Shown here: piece after piece, positions 19,201 to 26,043 of the stretch | How the letters are laid out: every line of letters begins with the position of its first letter | How positions within the stretch are numbered: position 1 is the stretch's first letter | Assembly: GCF_015169395.1 (NCBI RefSeq) | Contig: NZ_CP063458.1 | Span: 1,240,001-1,304,000, forward strand | DNA from: Humisphaera borealis | GTDB taxonomy: Bacteria; Planctomycetota; Phycisphaerae; Tepidisphaerales; Tepidisphaeraceae | DNA: 64,000 nucleotides | Direction: 5' to 3' | Notes under the pieces: model-generated | Databases searched by the model: none | Told to the model about the DNA's origin: nothing | What the model saw: the letters and a program-made list of their open reading frames with translations, nothing else | Made by a program: the position numbers and the translations under genes

Positions 19201-20006
19201 GTGAGCACCGTGGTGGTCGGCAGGGCATTGGCAACGCCGAGCACCAGCGCGACAGAGGCATTGGTATTAGAGCTGTCCAGCAGGGTCGCGCCCGAATAGG
19301 TGCTCGCCCCGTTGAGATTGAAGGTTGCGGTGGGGTTCGTGCCGCCCGTGTTCACTAGAGTCAAACCGCCAGTTCCGCTCATCGCGCCAAGAGTCAATGA
19401 GGTAGTGCCGGCGGCTGAAACTGCAAGTGTAGCCGTGGTGGCACCGGTCAGGGCGATCGGAGAAAGGATGCTGTGGCCGCTGGTGTTGGCGACGATGGTC
19501 CGAGTGGGGCCGGCGAGGGTGATGGTGCCCTGGCTGGAGCCGCCGACAGTGAGAGCCGTCGTTTGCCCGGCTCCGAATGTGATGCTGGTGGCCGTGACTC
19601 CGCCGGCCGCAACACTTACGGCAGCGTTGTTATAGTTCAGCCCGGCTGCGCCGCCGAAGTTGACGAGGTCGGCGGCGAGGGTGGTAGTGACAGCGGAATG
19701 TGTAGCCCCGCCGCCGACCACGCTGGTCCAGAAGGCATTCGTGCCCCAAGTGCCGGTGGTGCTGCCGAATCCTGCGGTATTACCGTCTGAGTCCCAGTAG
19801 TAGGTTGCGGCTTGAGCGGGCTTGGAGCCGAGAGGCCCGGCGATCAGGAGTGCAGCGGCAATCGCGCCGGCCCGCCAGACCGAAGAGTTCTGTCGGACGT
19901 TGCGCGGTCCACGATCCTGTGTAGCCTGCGGCACACGATGGCCGGCAGCAAAACGTTTCCCCATGGACCCCTGCTTCTTGTTTACGCGCAGATTCGCCGT
20001 TTCCAT
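10281..20006 (-). CDS. Giant PEP-CTERM autotransporter-repeat protein, 3241 aa
   Basis: The ATG at 20006 has GGGAAG six bases upstream; an in-frame ATG fourteen codons later, behind CAGGGG, is an alternative. Residues about 45-66 form a signal peptide ending 'PAQA' before 'ATYYWDSDG'. Nearly all the rest is tandem PATR beta-strand repeats ('LTLSGTNTYTG.T' recurs dozens of times), predicting a very long beta-helix. The C-terminus is 'VPEPGSLALAAMGGLGLL' plus five arginines, a textbook PEP-CTERM tag. It stands divergent from the XylR-type regulator at 20117 and upstream of two similar genes on the same strand. The likely role is a secreted fibre or biofilm-matrix protein; no catalytic domain is visible. 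This is one of the longest genes expected in such a genome. Confidence 0.92.
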   Translation of the reverse strand: METANLRVNKKQGSMGKRFAAGHRVPQATQDRGPRNVRQNSSVWRAGAIAAALLIAGPLGSKPAQAATYYWDSDGNTAGFGSTTGTWGTNAFWTSVVGGGATHSAVTTTLAADLVNFGGAAGLNYNNAAVSVAAGGVTATSITFGAGQTTALTVGGSSQGTITLAGPTRTIVANTSGHSILSPIALTGATTATLAVSAAGTTSLTLGAMSGTGGLTLVNTGGTNPTATFNLNGASTYSGATLLDSSNTNASVALVLGVANALPTTTVLTMDGGAGSGTGRTITLNMNGKDQTLAGLIGTSTGTPGGVSRTNRVLNGSGTLSTLTINGSSASTYTGLIGTGGTNIKLVKDGTGTFTLSGVTAFTSNTYTGGTILNQGTLTVTNDGTTTSGTLGASTGTLTVNNNNTTAAGTAAVLNLPTGVSLTVGTLSGTISTPLSGTNTATINTQTSRNFTVNQTAAGTYEGVIAGAGAFTLGSLSTNTLTLTGLNTFSGALNINTGGTLVAGIAGNGTNSALGSVSNTRTITVNTGGTLRADVGNIFSTSFAAAATSLPALAIAGGTMTNGGAATNSALGNITLTGGTLTATTGSPAGTTSGQGFGSWNLNGTVTSTGTSLISSTAGAGIPITLNATSGLSSPATIFDVTSGTLTASAVLGQVTRAGNETVGSLTKSGAGTMILSGNNTYGGLTTVNAAALRISNSGALGTTAGGTLVNNTSSARLELSGGITVTGEALTINGLGNFTGALTSFSGVNEWAGNVTIGSALTRLGATAGATLKVSGVIDSGVVNTGLDIRTDDLTGIVVLSGANTYLGNTNVLIGKLQLDGGNDRLPTATKMSLGNTTTLSEFDLNGRNQEIAGLFINAGATPANNSVNNSSVTLSTLNVNTAAASPSTFAGILKGNLALTKTGADSFTLSGDNSYTGATLVSAGTLTLSGTGDINSSSGITVNGSGAKLLQTSSVAVSPVVTLTQGTLTGSGTVNTVNVGAGTGGIISNNNGVAGAALTIGTLTFDGVATVNTFSNSTSAPIVTTSLVGNGTAGQVTINPSAAGWAAGTYDLISYSGGSITGMGGFGQFVLGTVTGVSPRQTKTFGNSGTAITLAIGADDKPVWTGVNGANWITDVTNSPTSGTPNWALQTGLTATDFWAADNVEFNDTYNIGGGPVAVTQNVVNISAANVSPTGTTFNNSAINYTLNGGFGIATGTLTKNGTGNVTISTVNTYTGATTINAGTITLSGSGTLGTGSALTLGGGKLDLGTLSRTVGAVSVTAPAVSGDTILNGSLTGTSYAASNTTGNAIISANLLVNGGAGFTKTGAGAVTLSGTNTYTGATAVNDGTLILSNANTISGATSVAGTGTLQLGNATSMGTSTTTLASGATLQLRNDVNTTFTAPIATPAAGVTYNFEVNQATGAGTGRTLTLGNITFATSTTNQINVTGGNGYTLALGTLTAGSGVALTPFTVNATTAPVTIVKFAGGGFGNALTLQGGNAITLGTFELNSNGANSLTVSGSGTVATLGTTTATNSRAGGSVSYTLNSGTLNLTTTTSLANRNVSGTAGAPTFTINGGTLNNTSGAALALAANSGLTAGSPNTTINGDFAFGTASSTNLNNLDLGLGTVSLGTTAGTSRTVTVNGGATLTLGGVISNGTTANSLAKDGTGILALSGTNGYTGGSSVTGGVLTFLNTNAKAVSGTHAFSANTTLGLGVAASGAFFTSTDVDNAFAGNMVGNLSNVTVDATTNVGIDTTSATFTYATSVAGSPTRALVKLGANTLNLTGTNTHTGGTNINAGTLSFANGALGTTGNITFTGSSTLQWNGTNTEDISGRLVMTNGVTSTFDTVANNVTLATGFGSSSTGALTKAGTGILTLSGANTYSGTTTISAGTLRLANTGALGTSALVSIGANTLQLGTDTAFSGPAISIAGGTIVSDRATAGAGLTHVLGNAAVSNATHNFTAGTNVTSGTAAIQLGNITNASGSGGNATLNPTTANLIITGGYEGVTNTGTNGLILSGSSSGNSVAGDIKNGTRTTQNLFKQGNSIWTLSGTNTYTGTTRVDAGALITTKAAALPGLNNLVTFNGGTLGARIGAGGWTTGEVDTLLLSTNAVKTSGALGIDTTTASLTQWTGFTTGVDSLGATLGLTKLGTNTLTLNSAGNNYAGTTTIDQGTLALSVDHTLAGALNFGFGGTNTNTGTLDLSAANASFGSLNVLTNSANNNTITIGSGKTLTISGNVTVGVNAANAVASLVTSGGGNLVVGTGGTNTFIVGGASGGTLAGSTAVDLSGLASLTVNYGSGGTFRLGDNNTGSNNPAPSTLKLATDNTITVGNFRIGDSSGGQSTHVLTLGNGVNTINATSVNIGSAGSGIRSGGSMIFDPADATGTLTLNGFGGTGTRTILNMVNTTGNTAASPTSIVNLAGHTANLNVSTLVMATRTVGGGATSTLTFDQGVLDVTTLNMANRSGTAGGVTATVNLGDSVAVGVPTVTIGGITMGVSASAGTATANLSITGGNVGIGTGSGTAINMANAGTGAASTSALSITGGTVTVTGNIIRTVGAGTETATLSVSGANAVLDMSGKNITSLTGITYTDGTIKNLGTVNTGMTLAGTGSRVFDQGTGVSGEIQGTITGTGIGLTKQGLGSLTLSSITNNYSGATTITGGTLSVSADTNLGTAPGSATPASLVINGGTLSASAGFTLDSNRGIALGTTGSTGGTIDVAAGTLGYGGIIANNGGTNTLTKTGVGILTLSGTTANTYTGVTTVALGTLELNKTAGVDAIAGDGANDKNVPDVAINGGTLRLMADNQLGNNVFITMTAGTFSLNGKNETIFHFSNSGGTFNSGRGGGLTVSDPVWAGGANHVFNTQNYGLTVAGPTVEVAHDISGGLNMVHGAEGFASAGSINVGSNFAILQFSGTTPNLTLNGDKTIPGLLSLTGNVNVIAGTQASITTGVALLPDADLTTIDITPDPDQTGVIPGKVELGSAARTFTLGTGASLAVSAVVQGSGGLTKAGDGVMTLSATNTYSGPTTISAGTLAITGLISSATHAITNGTLAGNGTISEVVTISAGGSIRPGTPGGSTTGTITVKSLSMANDATAVMGVDIVGITAGSGYDQVALPNAGTSTVSIAGASLSVKLGTLLSGDGSEKFYIIDNAALTAGTVSGQFANLIVEASPAYGVPTGTTLSSATPSTSMPGGFDFTDLTSGFVYTLVYNVDSTTNNFTPGSGNDVVLSVVPEPGSLALAAMGGLGLLSRRRRR

Positions 20007-20074
20007 TGATTCTTCCCGTGCCGTTAAAAGTTTCTCACTACCAGCCTAGGAAACAGTGTAGATTGAAGAAACAT

Positions 20075-20109
20075 CATTTTGGAGACAAACTTCCTTCATT
20101 TTGGGACAC
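20075..20109. promoter_or_regulatory. 22-bp-spaced direct repeat, candidate XylR-type operator
   Basis: The sequences CATTTTGGAGACA (20075-20087) and CATTTTGGGACAC (20097-20109) begin 22 bp apart, about two helical turns, in the gap between the divergent regulator (start 20117) and giant gene (start 20006). AraC-type C-terminal domains bind direct repeats with about 21-bp spacing (family knowledge). Autoregulation and control of the giant gene are inference. Confidence 0.5.
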
Positions 20110-20116
20110 CTTCGCA

Positions 20117-21283
20117 ATGTCACGACATCGGCGTGTAGCCATGCAGTTGGAGCTGGAATGGCCGTTTAAGAGGCACGCCGGCATTTTTGCCGGTACCCAG
20201 AAGTACGCTGGGGAACATAGCTGGCAGTCGATCGTGGACGAAAACCCCGACGCCACGCTGCAGAAGTATTCGGGGAACCCCGCTTCCTACGACGGCATTA
20301 TCGCGCGGGCAACGGGGAAACTGGCCCGCCGGGCGGCACGTGCGAACATACCCGTGGTGAACGTCTGGCTGAGCTCCCCCGCTGCTGCATCCCTGCCCGG
20401 CGTGTTCCCGGACTATTCGGCGCAAGGTCGCCTGCGAGCCGAGCATCTCCTGACTCGGGGCTTTAGCCACTTTGCCGCGTTGACGGCTGATGAGAATCGT
20501 GGAGAGTCTCTGGAGCTGGAGGCGTTCACCAACACCGTCCGTGAGGCGGGATACAGGTGCGCTTCCGCGAAAGTGTCGCTCGATGCCTTTTCTGGGATCC
20601 ACTGGCGTAGAACCGAGCGGACGATCGCCACGTGGATGAGCGGCTGGAAACGGCCAATCGGCATTTACATTGGTACCGAGTTGCTCGGAAGGGTCGTCGC
20701 ACAGGCGTGTCATAATCGTGGCTGGCGTGTTCCGGAAGACGTGGCGATCATCGCCGGTCGGAACGAGGAGATGCTTTGCGAATCGCTGCATCCGACGCTC
20801 AGCAGCATGGAAGTCGGGTATGACCACATCGGCTACGAAGCGGCGCGGCTGCTGGACCGGCTGATGAACGGCGAACCGCCGCCGCGTGGCCCCATATTGA
20901 TTCCACCCGAGGGTGTGGTGGTTCGCGAGTCGACGGATTTCTTTGCCGTCGACGACCCTTTGATTGCGGCAGCATTGAGATTCATCGCCGCCAACAGTCA
21001 CCTGGAAATTGGCCAGGATGACGTGGCACGGGCCGTGGACACCGGGTCGCGGACACTGCAACGCCGCTTCCAGAAGCATCTGAAGCGTCCCATCGCCGCG
21101 GAGATTCGTCGCGTACGCATCGAGCGCGCCAAACGCGAACTCGCCCAAGGCTCACTTCCCTTGAAGGAGATTGCCCGCAAAGTGGGTTTTGGCGAAACAA
21201 TGCAGATGTACACGGTCTTCCGACGAGATTTGGGCGTGACGCCAAGTCAGTATCGAAAGGATCGAGAAAATCGGCAGACATGA
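20117..21283 (+). CDS. XylR-type transcriptional regulator (LacI-like sensor plus AraC HTH)
   Basis: The start is taken at the ATG at 20117, giving 388 residues; the frame is open upstream but that segment is the divergent promoter. The N-terminal part ('RVAMQLELEW...HAGIFAGTQKY') and middle ('AEHLLTRGFSHFAAL', 'RGWRVPEDVAIIAG', 'LSSMEVGYDHIGYEAARLL') match the periplasmic-binding-like sensor of XylR proteins, which lack the LacI DNA-binding head. The last 100 residues are an AraC helix-turn-helix pair ('SRTLQRRFQKHL', 'LKEIARKVGFGETMQMYTVF', 'VTPSQYR'). Such proteins sense sugars in proteobacteria; the ligand here is unknown. Its divergent position points to control of the repeat-protein gene. 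Confidence 0.88.
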   Translation: MSRHRRVAMQLELEWPFKRHAGIFAGTQKYAGEHSWQSIVDENPDATLQKYSGNPASYDGIIARATGKLARRAARANIPVVNVWLSSPAAASLPGVFPDYSAQGRLRAEHLLTRGFSHFAALTADENRGESLELEAFTNTVREAGYRCASAKVSLDAFSGIHWRRTERTIATWMSGWKRPIGIYIGTELLGRVVAQACHNRGWRVPEDVAIIAGRNEEMLCESLHPTLSSMEVGYDHIGYEAARLLDRLMNGEPPPRGPILIPPEGVVVRESTDFFAVDDPLIAAALRFIAANSHLEIGQDDVARAVDTGSRTLQRRFQKHLKRPIAAEIRRVRIERAKRELAQGSLPLKEIARKVGFGETMQMYTVFRRDLGVTPSQYRKDRENRQT

Positions 21284-21393
21284 TCGAAGTTGGCGGGAAC
21301 TTCGCGGAGGTATCGGCGGTCATGGTACGTCAATCCAACACAAAGGTTGTGAAGTGCGACGAGCCAGGGGAACGGGTTTTGGGCTTTCCCCCC

Positions 21394-22995
21394 TCAAGCC
21401 GCTGCAAGAAGAGTTTCACTCCTGCGGCGGATGAACTTCACCTCGACTGTCTCGCGATACACGTTGAAAGCCGCATACCGCCAATGCTTCGGCCCGATCG
21501 TGTACTTCATGCACACGCCGCGACGCTTGCCGGCGGCGATGTAGCCGGGGTCGACGCACTGAATCAGGCCCGCCCGCACCAAGATCGCTTTCATTGCCGC
21601 GATTTTGTTCCGGTCGCAGCCGCCCCGGCGGATGACGCCTTCGGCTTTGAGTTCTCGAAACATGCCTGCGAAAGCCTCATAGCCGCACGTGAATTGCTGG
21701 ATCGGCCGGTCGGCGATGCCGAAGGAGTTTCGCTGCACAACGTACAGCGCGACGGCCAAGTCCTCGTCGGAGATAGATGCCTGATAGCGTTTTTTGCGGT
21801 CGATGCAGTGGGAACTAACTGCCTCGATGAGTTGTTCGCGGTAGTATTCGTAGCCTCCTTCCTGGGCTAAGTCCCAGCGGAAGGTCTCTGCTCGCCGCTT
21901 CAACACGTCGGCTGCGCGTCGCCGACGATCAGCCAAGCCCTTGCTGTCGTCGTCGCCGTAGATGCCCGCGTAGCTGCGCAGCAGTTCGTCGACGTCCTCC
22001 GGTAGTCGCCGGTGGACTACCGTGAAGTCCCAGCCGCAGGCGGCCATTCGCTCGTAAGCGTCGGCAGTATCAAGTTTTCGGAATCCGCCCAGGGGTTGCC
22101 CGGCCGCCGACTTGGTTTTTAATACGCATACGTCTTGCAAAGTACCGGGTGTGGTCCGGGGCCTTCTTTTCTTTGTCGCGGTATTCGGTGATCCGGTCGC
22201 CGTGGATGGCGGATTGACAAAAGGATTCTGCTGAATGGCCGACGCATCGTCGATCAGACGATGAAGGGCGGAGGGGAAGAAGACGGACGCTTCGGTCAGG
22301 CGATCGAGATCGGCCAGGCCGTTTGGCAGGCCGGGGGCTGCGGCCAGTTTTCCCCTGCGCTGAATGCACCCGGTGTCAACTTCGGTGAACGTGCCCCGGA
22401 TTTCCAAGGTCGACTCGAATTGGTGCTCCTTCGCCAGTACCCCCAGGGCGGCTTCGGCTTGTTCGGCAAGCCAGTTGAAGGCTCGCCGATTAATTTTCTT
22501 CACGCGGAACAGGACATACAAATGCCAGCCCCGGCGGCTCGGTTCGAGATATGCCGTCGGGAAGTATCTGGCTTGAATCCACGAAGCCAGTTTAAACGCG
22601 TCGTCCTGACCGGCGTGGGCGTCGACATCGATCATGATAAACGCAAATCCCGAGGCCCGGTGTGAAGTGTAGTGAAGGCGCTCGGAACCGGTGAGGTGAC
22701 GCTGAACGAACGTTCTTGTCAGCCGCTGAGGATAGACTCCGGGCAGCTTCTGGAAGAACGACTCGAGCCGGCCGTTGTCCGTCACGAAACTCGGCGGTTG
22801 ACCGGGCTTGTTGTAGCCCCAGTCGTATCGGTCAACGGAACTGAAGAGGTATTCGGCCAAACCGTTAGTGAGCCGATCGTACTTGGGTCGAACGCGGGGA
22901 GACCGTGGTCGGGCGGCCGCGCTGGAAGACACCGTGGTGAGTCGGGGTGCCGTAGGCTGTGCTGTCACAGCGGTCGATGAAGTTGGGGGCTGCAT
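21394..22995 (-). CDS. AEP-superfamily primase / replication protein of a mobile element
   Basis: The protein has 533 residues. 'FAFIMIDVDAH' (Asp123 and Asp125) is the DxD metal-binding motif of archaeo-eukaryotic-type primases, and 'SRRGWHLYVLF' about 40 residues later gives the s-x-H motif. The first 40 residues are a Pro/Ser/Thr-rich, probably disordered tail. The C-terminal 200 residues include a helical region and a likely winged-helix part ('YEAFAGMFRELKAEGVIRRGG', 'MKAILVRAGLIQCV'). Such proteins start replication of plasmids and integrative elements. It stands alone at the left of the tRNA-Tyr element, with no helicase or partition gene nearby. No clear ribosome site precedes the ATG. 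Function by motif only. Confidence 0.68.
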   Translation of the reverse strand: MQPPTSSTAVTAQPTAPRLTTVSSSAAARPRSPRVRPKYDRLTNGLAEYLFSSVDRYDWGYNKPGQPPSFVTDNGRLESFFQKLPGVYPQRLTRTFVQRHLTGSERLHYTSHRASGFAFIMIDVDAHAGQDDAFKLASWIQARYFPTAYLEPSRRGWHLYVLFRVKKINRRAFNWLAEQAEAALGVLAKEHQFESTLEIRGTFTEVDTGCIQRRGKLAAAPGLPNGLADLDRLTEASVFFPSALHRLIDDASAIQQNPFVNPPSTATGSPNTATKKRRPRTTPGTLQDVCVLKTKSAAGQPLGGFRKLDTADAYERMAACGWDFTVVHRRLPEDVDELLRSYAGIYGDDDSKGLADRRRRAADVLKRRAETFRWDLAQEGGYEYYREQLIEAVSSHCIDRKKRYQASISDEDLAVALYVVQRNSFGIADRPIQQFTCGYEAFAGMFRELKAEGVIRRGGCDRNKIAAMKAILVRAGLIQCVDPGYIAAGKRRGVCMKYTIGPKHWRYAAFNVYRETVEVKFIRRRSETLLAAA

Positions 22996-23172
22996 GCCCG
23001 AATAGACGGGGATCGCTCGCTGCCCTCTTTATTGTCGACCGTCGAACGCCAGCACTTCTCTGGGCAACCTGCAGCAGGCAATGGAACGATCCGGCAAGGA
23101 GCCGCATTCGAGACCGATCTGGAAATCTCGAGTTGCGGACTTTCAACTGCGACTCCCGTCTAGCGTGATAAC

Positions 23173-24015
23173 ATGAGACACGCAAAGGTAAGACAACGTC
23201 GACAGCGACCAAGCGAAAACAGACGGCAGCCGGCTCCATTCGGGCTTCGATTCTGGAGGGAAAAGGACCGAAAAGGCCGGGTCGTCAAGTTTGAACATGA
23301 CGGTTTCAGGGCGAAAATTTTCTTCGGCAGATTGTTCCCCAAGGCCGGTTTTTGCGGCCTGCGAGGCGTGATAGTGGATTTTCTTAAGGGGGCGCAATGG
23401 GCTAATAGCGCCCCTCCTTCGGTTTCTTGTCTTTGCGAGCCGCTACTTTGGCATGCCAATTCAGACGGACAGATACCAGCGCGGGAAACGGTGTGCCGGC
23501 AGTGGGGTTGGGGACTCGTGGACGACTTGGTTTGGCGTCGGCCAGGGTATCCGGGATCATGGCCGAATCGGCTCAAGAATGATTGGGAAGGCGTGTACCA
23601 CTTCGCGAAAACCTCGAAGCTCGCGGCGTTCAATCCGACGAGTGCCGGTAGGCCGAGCGATCGCTGCATCAACAAAACCGGCGCCAAACGCTCCAATCAC
23701 ACCGGCAACAACTTCGGTGGCCATGACGAACGGAAGCAAGGCGTTGCGTTGCCGTCGAACGTGATTGTGACCCAGGTCAGCGGAGAAAGTATCCACGAAG
23801 CGGCATTCCCGAAGGATTTGGCAGACTTCTTCGTCAAAGTCTACAGCAATGACGGGGACGCCGTATTCGACCCATTCTGTGGTTCGGGAACGACCCTCGT
23901 GTCTTGCCAGGACAACGGCCGACTTGGCTATGGAGTCGAGATATCCCCAAAGTACGCCGACGTCACACTGTCTCGGCTTGAGGAATGCTTTGGTCTGCAG
24001 GCTGAGAGGTTGTGA
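23173..24015 (+). pseudogene. N-terminally truncated DNA methyltransferase (N4/N6 class)
   Basis: The last 185 residues match the C-terminal half of a site-specific DNA methylase: 'RQWGWGLVDDLVWRRPGYPG', 'NDWEGVYHFAKTSK', 'LPSNVIVT' and the SAM-binding 'DAVFDPFCGSGTTLVSC' followed by 'GYGVEISPKYADVTLSRLEE'. The catalytic DPPY/SPPY motif that should lie further N-terminal is missing. The first 95 residues ('MRHAKVRQRRQRPSEN...') resemble nothing recognised. The gene is therefore probably a truncated remnant joined to unrelated sequence near 23480. No restriction endonuclease gene is adjacent. Confidence 0.6.
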
Positions 24016-24742
24016 GGTTTGGCTTCTTCATCCATCCACGGAAATGTGACAGTGGATGATTGCCGAACTCTCCGCACTGCACGACGCCTCCGGAAAGCTC
24101 TCCAATCCACCAGTTGCCGTTTTTGGTTCGAACGAACCACATTGGCAACTTCGGCACACATCACGAAGCGATGTTCGACGTTGCTGCTCCATGCCACAAC
24201 AAACAAACTGAAATGAGGCGAGAACTCATGGCATCGAGATCTCGACCAAGGACGATTAGGCCTCCTGATTCAGCTTTTCTCCGCCCATCCAAAATAAGAA
24301 ATGGAAGTCCGAAACGCTATTGGCTTTGACGCCGGTATCGACCTTTGTGGTCTCAATAAAAAGTCGCTGGGTGGTGGTGGTCAAGCCGCCGATTCGGCTG
24401 TTCATGTAGTGCAATAATAGCGCTACCAGCTAAGGCTTCAGGCGCATCCAGAGTCTGGCACGGATTTTGATTTGGCGAACGGGTGTCGGAGCAAGTTGAA
24501 TCGACCCCTACGGCGGTCGAATCCAATCTGTCAACGAAGCCCTCACCCGGCTTAGCCAGTTTGACCCGTCGATCGAGACGCCACACAACACCTCTTCTTC
24601 CGCCGTTTGCACCAGCCGGTCGAAAGTAGAGATCAGCTCGTCACGAGTTGGACTTCGCAACCAAGCTCACGTTCTCCACAAAGGTGGATTCAGGCACGTG
24701 GTTGACGAGCGGGAACCACCGGCAAGCCCTCGCGGTAGAATG
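24016..24742. other. Low-coding stretch inside the integrative element
   Basis: About 730 bases between the methylase remnant and the fic promoter region. The short frames on both strands show no recognisable motif or codon bias, and the composition is less GC-rich than the flanks. A 64-codon minus-strand frame at 23963-24157 reads 'MWFVRTKNGNWWIGEL' and could be a gene fragment. Otherwise nothing was found. Confidence 0.35.
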
Positions 24743-24750
24743 AAAGGTTG

Positions 24751-24848
24751 CTTTAACAAGCGGTTCAACGAGTTCTGTTGTTAAAGAAAATGCCCGCTTT
24801 CCTTTAACATGGGCGTGAAATCCGGGTAGAGTGAAAGTCTGCTATAAT
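24751..24848 (+). promoter_or_regulatory. fic promoter with three CTTTAACA boxes
   Basis: CTTTAACAA at 24751-24759 faces a perfect inverted copy TTGTTAAAG at 24778-24786, and a third copy CTTTAACA lies at 24802-24809. Downstream is an extended -10, TGC-TATAAT, with TATAAT at 24843-24848, 29 bases before the fic ATG. No good -35 is visible. The boxes look like a repressor or activator operator; the binding protein is unknown. Confidence 0.45.
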
Positions 24849-24877
24849 ACCGCGTTCGGCTTGGGACGATTCCGAAT

Positions 24878-26043
24878 ATGCTCAATGATTTGGATGTAAA
24901 ACACTTGCCCATGGGAGTTTACGTGACGCAGCCTGCCGGCTACCGCGCGTTTATCCCAGCCGAGTTACCTCCGAAGCCGCCTCTGCAGTTGGAAGGCGAT
25001 CTGCTCATGCTCCACTCGGCCGCCGACCGGGCTATCGGCCGACTTGACGCTGCAACCCAGCTCCTGCCCAACCCCGAGCTGTTCGTTGCCATGTACGTTC
25101 GTCGGGAAGCTGTTTATTCGTCCCAAATTGAAGGTACACAGGCCTCGCTCACTGATCTCCTTGAATACGAAGCCGACGCTGCCGCGAAGGGCACATCCGG
25201 CGACGTGAAGGACGTTGTCAACTACGTCGCCGCACTCGACTATGGCTTGGAGCGTCTTAAGACGCTCCCCTTGTCCCTGAGACTGGTCAAGGAGATCCAC
25301 GCGGTCTTGCTCGCCGGGACCGGCGCACACTTGGAGCCTGGCGAGTTCCGCCGCAGCCAGAACTGGATCGGCCCCGGTGGGTGCACGCTTGCCACCGCCA
25401 GTTTCGTCCCGCCGCCGCCGCACGAAGTGATGCGGCTGATGGGTAACCTCGAACTCTTTCTGCACGACGATTCCGCGATCCCGCCGCTGCTGCGCTGCGC
25501 CATCGCCCACGTCCAGTTTGAGACCATCCACCCATTCCTCGACGGCAACGGCCGCGTAGGACGCCTGCTTATCACCTTTTGGCTTTGCTGGAAGACTATC
25601 CTCGCTCGCTGCTGTACCTGTCCGGCTTCTTCAAGCGCAACCGGAGCGAGTATTACGAGCGCCTCCAAGGTGTCCGTGACAAAGGCGACTGGCAAGGGTG
25701 GCTGCGGTTCTTCCTTGATGGCGTCCGTACCGTCTCGGCCGAGGCCAGTGACACAGCCCGGAAGATCCAGGAGATGCGCGAGCAACACCGCGCCTTGCTA
25801 GCTGACCAGACCGGCGGGCTCGCCGTACTCGACCGCTTGTTCGCCCGGCCAATGATTACCGTCAACCAAGTTCGGGACACGATCGGCATGACTTATCCCG
25901 TAGCCGCCGAACTTGTGAGGCTAATGGAAGCTAACGATCTGCTGACAGAAACAACCGGCCGTACGCGCAACCGAGTGTTCGCCTATCGCCCCTACCTCAC
26001 GCTTCTCGGCGAAAGCTCTTCCGCAAAGCCGATGGATTACTGA
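24878..26043 (+). pseudogene. fic: Fic-domain AMP-transferase, single-base frameshift
   Basis: The frame from ATG 24878 carries an N-terminal Fic_N-like region, the inhibitory motif 'SSQIEGT' (residues 81-87) that normally blocks the ATP site, and the complete catalytic motif 'HPFLDGNGRVGR' (His218). Soon after 'LLIT' the frame goes wrong; the family sequence resumes one frame over ('LEDYPRSLLYLSGFFKRNR...') and runs to 26043. One T seems to be missing from the run in 'cacctttt' near 25575-25580. Restored, the protein would have about 388 residues, normal for the class with a C-terminal winged helix ('TVNQVRDTIGMTYPVAAELVRLME'). Fic enzymes move AMP onto target proteins. An IS630 element sits in its stop codon. 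Assembly error or slippage at the T-run could also explain the shift. Confidence 0.82.

Noticed and set aside
10281-20006. CRISPR-like or tandem DNA array
   Set aside because: The repetition is at protein level (degenerate beta-strand repeats of changing length), with no constant DNA repeat or spacer spacing.
22865-23239. Minus-strand frame with an HTH-like 'AQRSAGVRRSTIKRA' stretch upstream of the primase
   Set aside because: It overlaps the primase N-terminus by about 130 bases and shows only one weak motif; it may be a decayed regulator but the evidence is too thin.
24353-24586. Minus-strand 77-codon frame in the island gap
   Set aside because: No conserved features and no ribosome site; left as part of a non-coding stretch.
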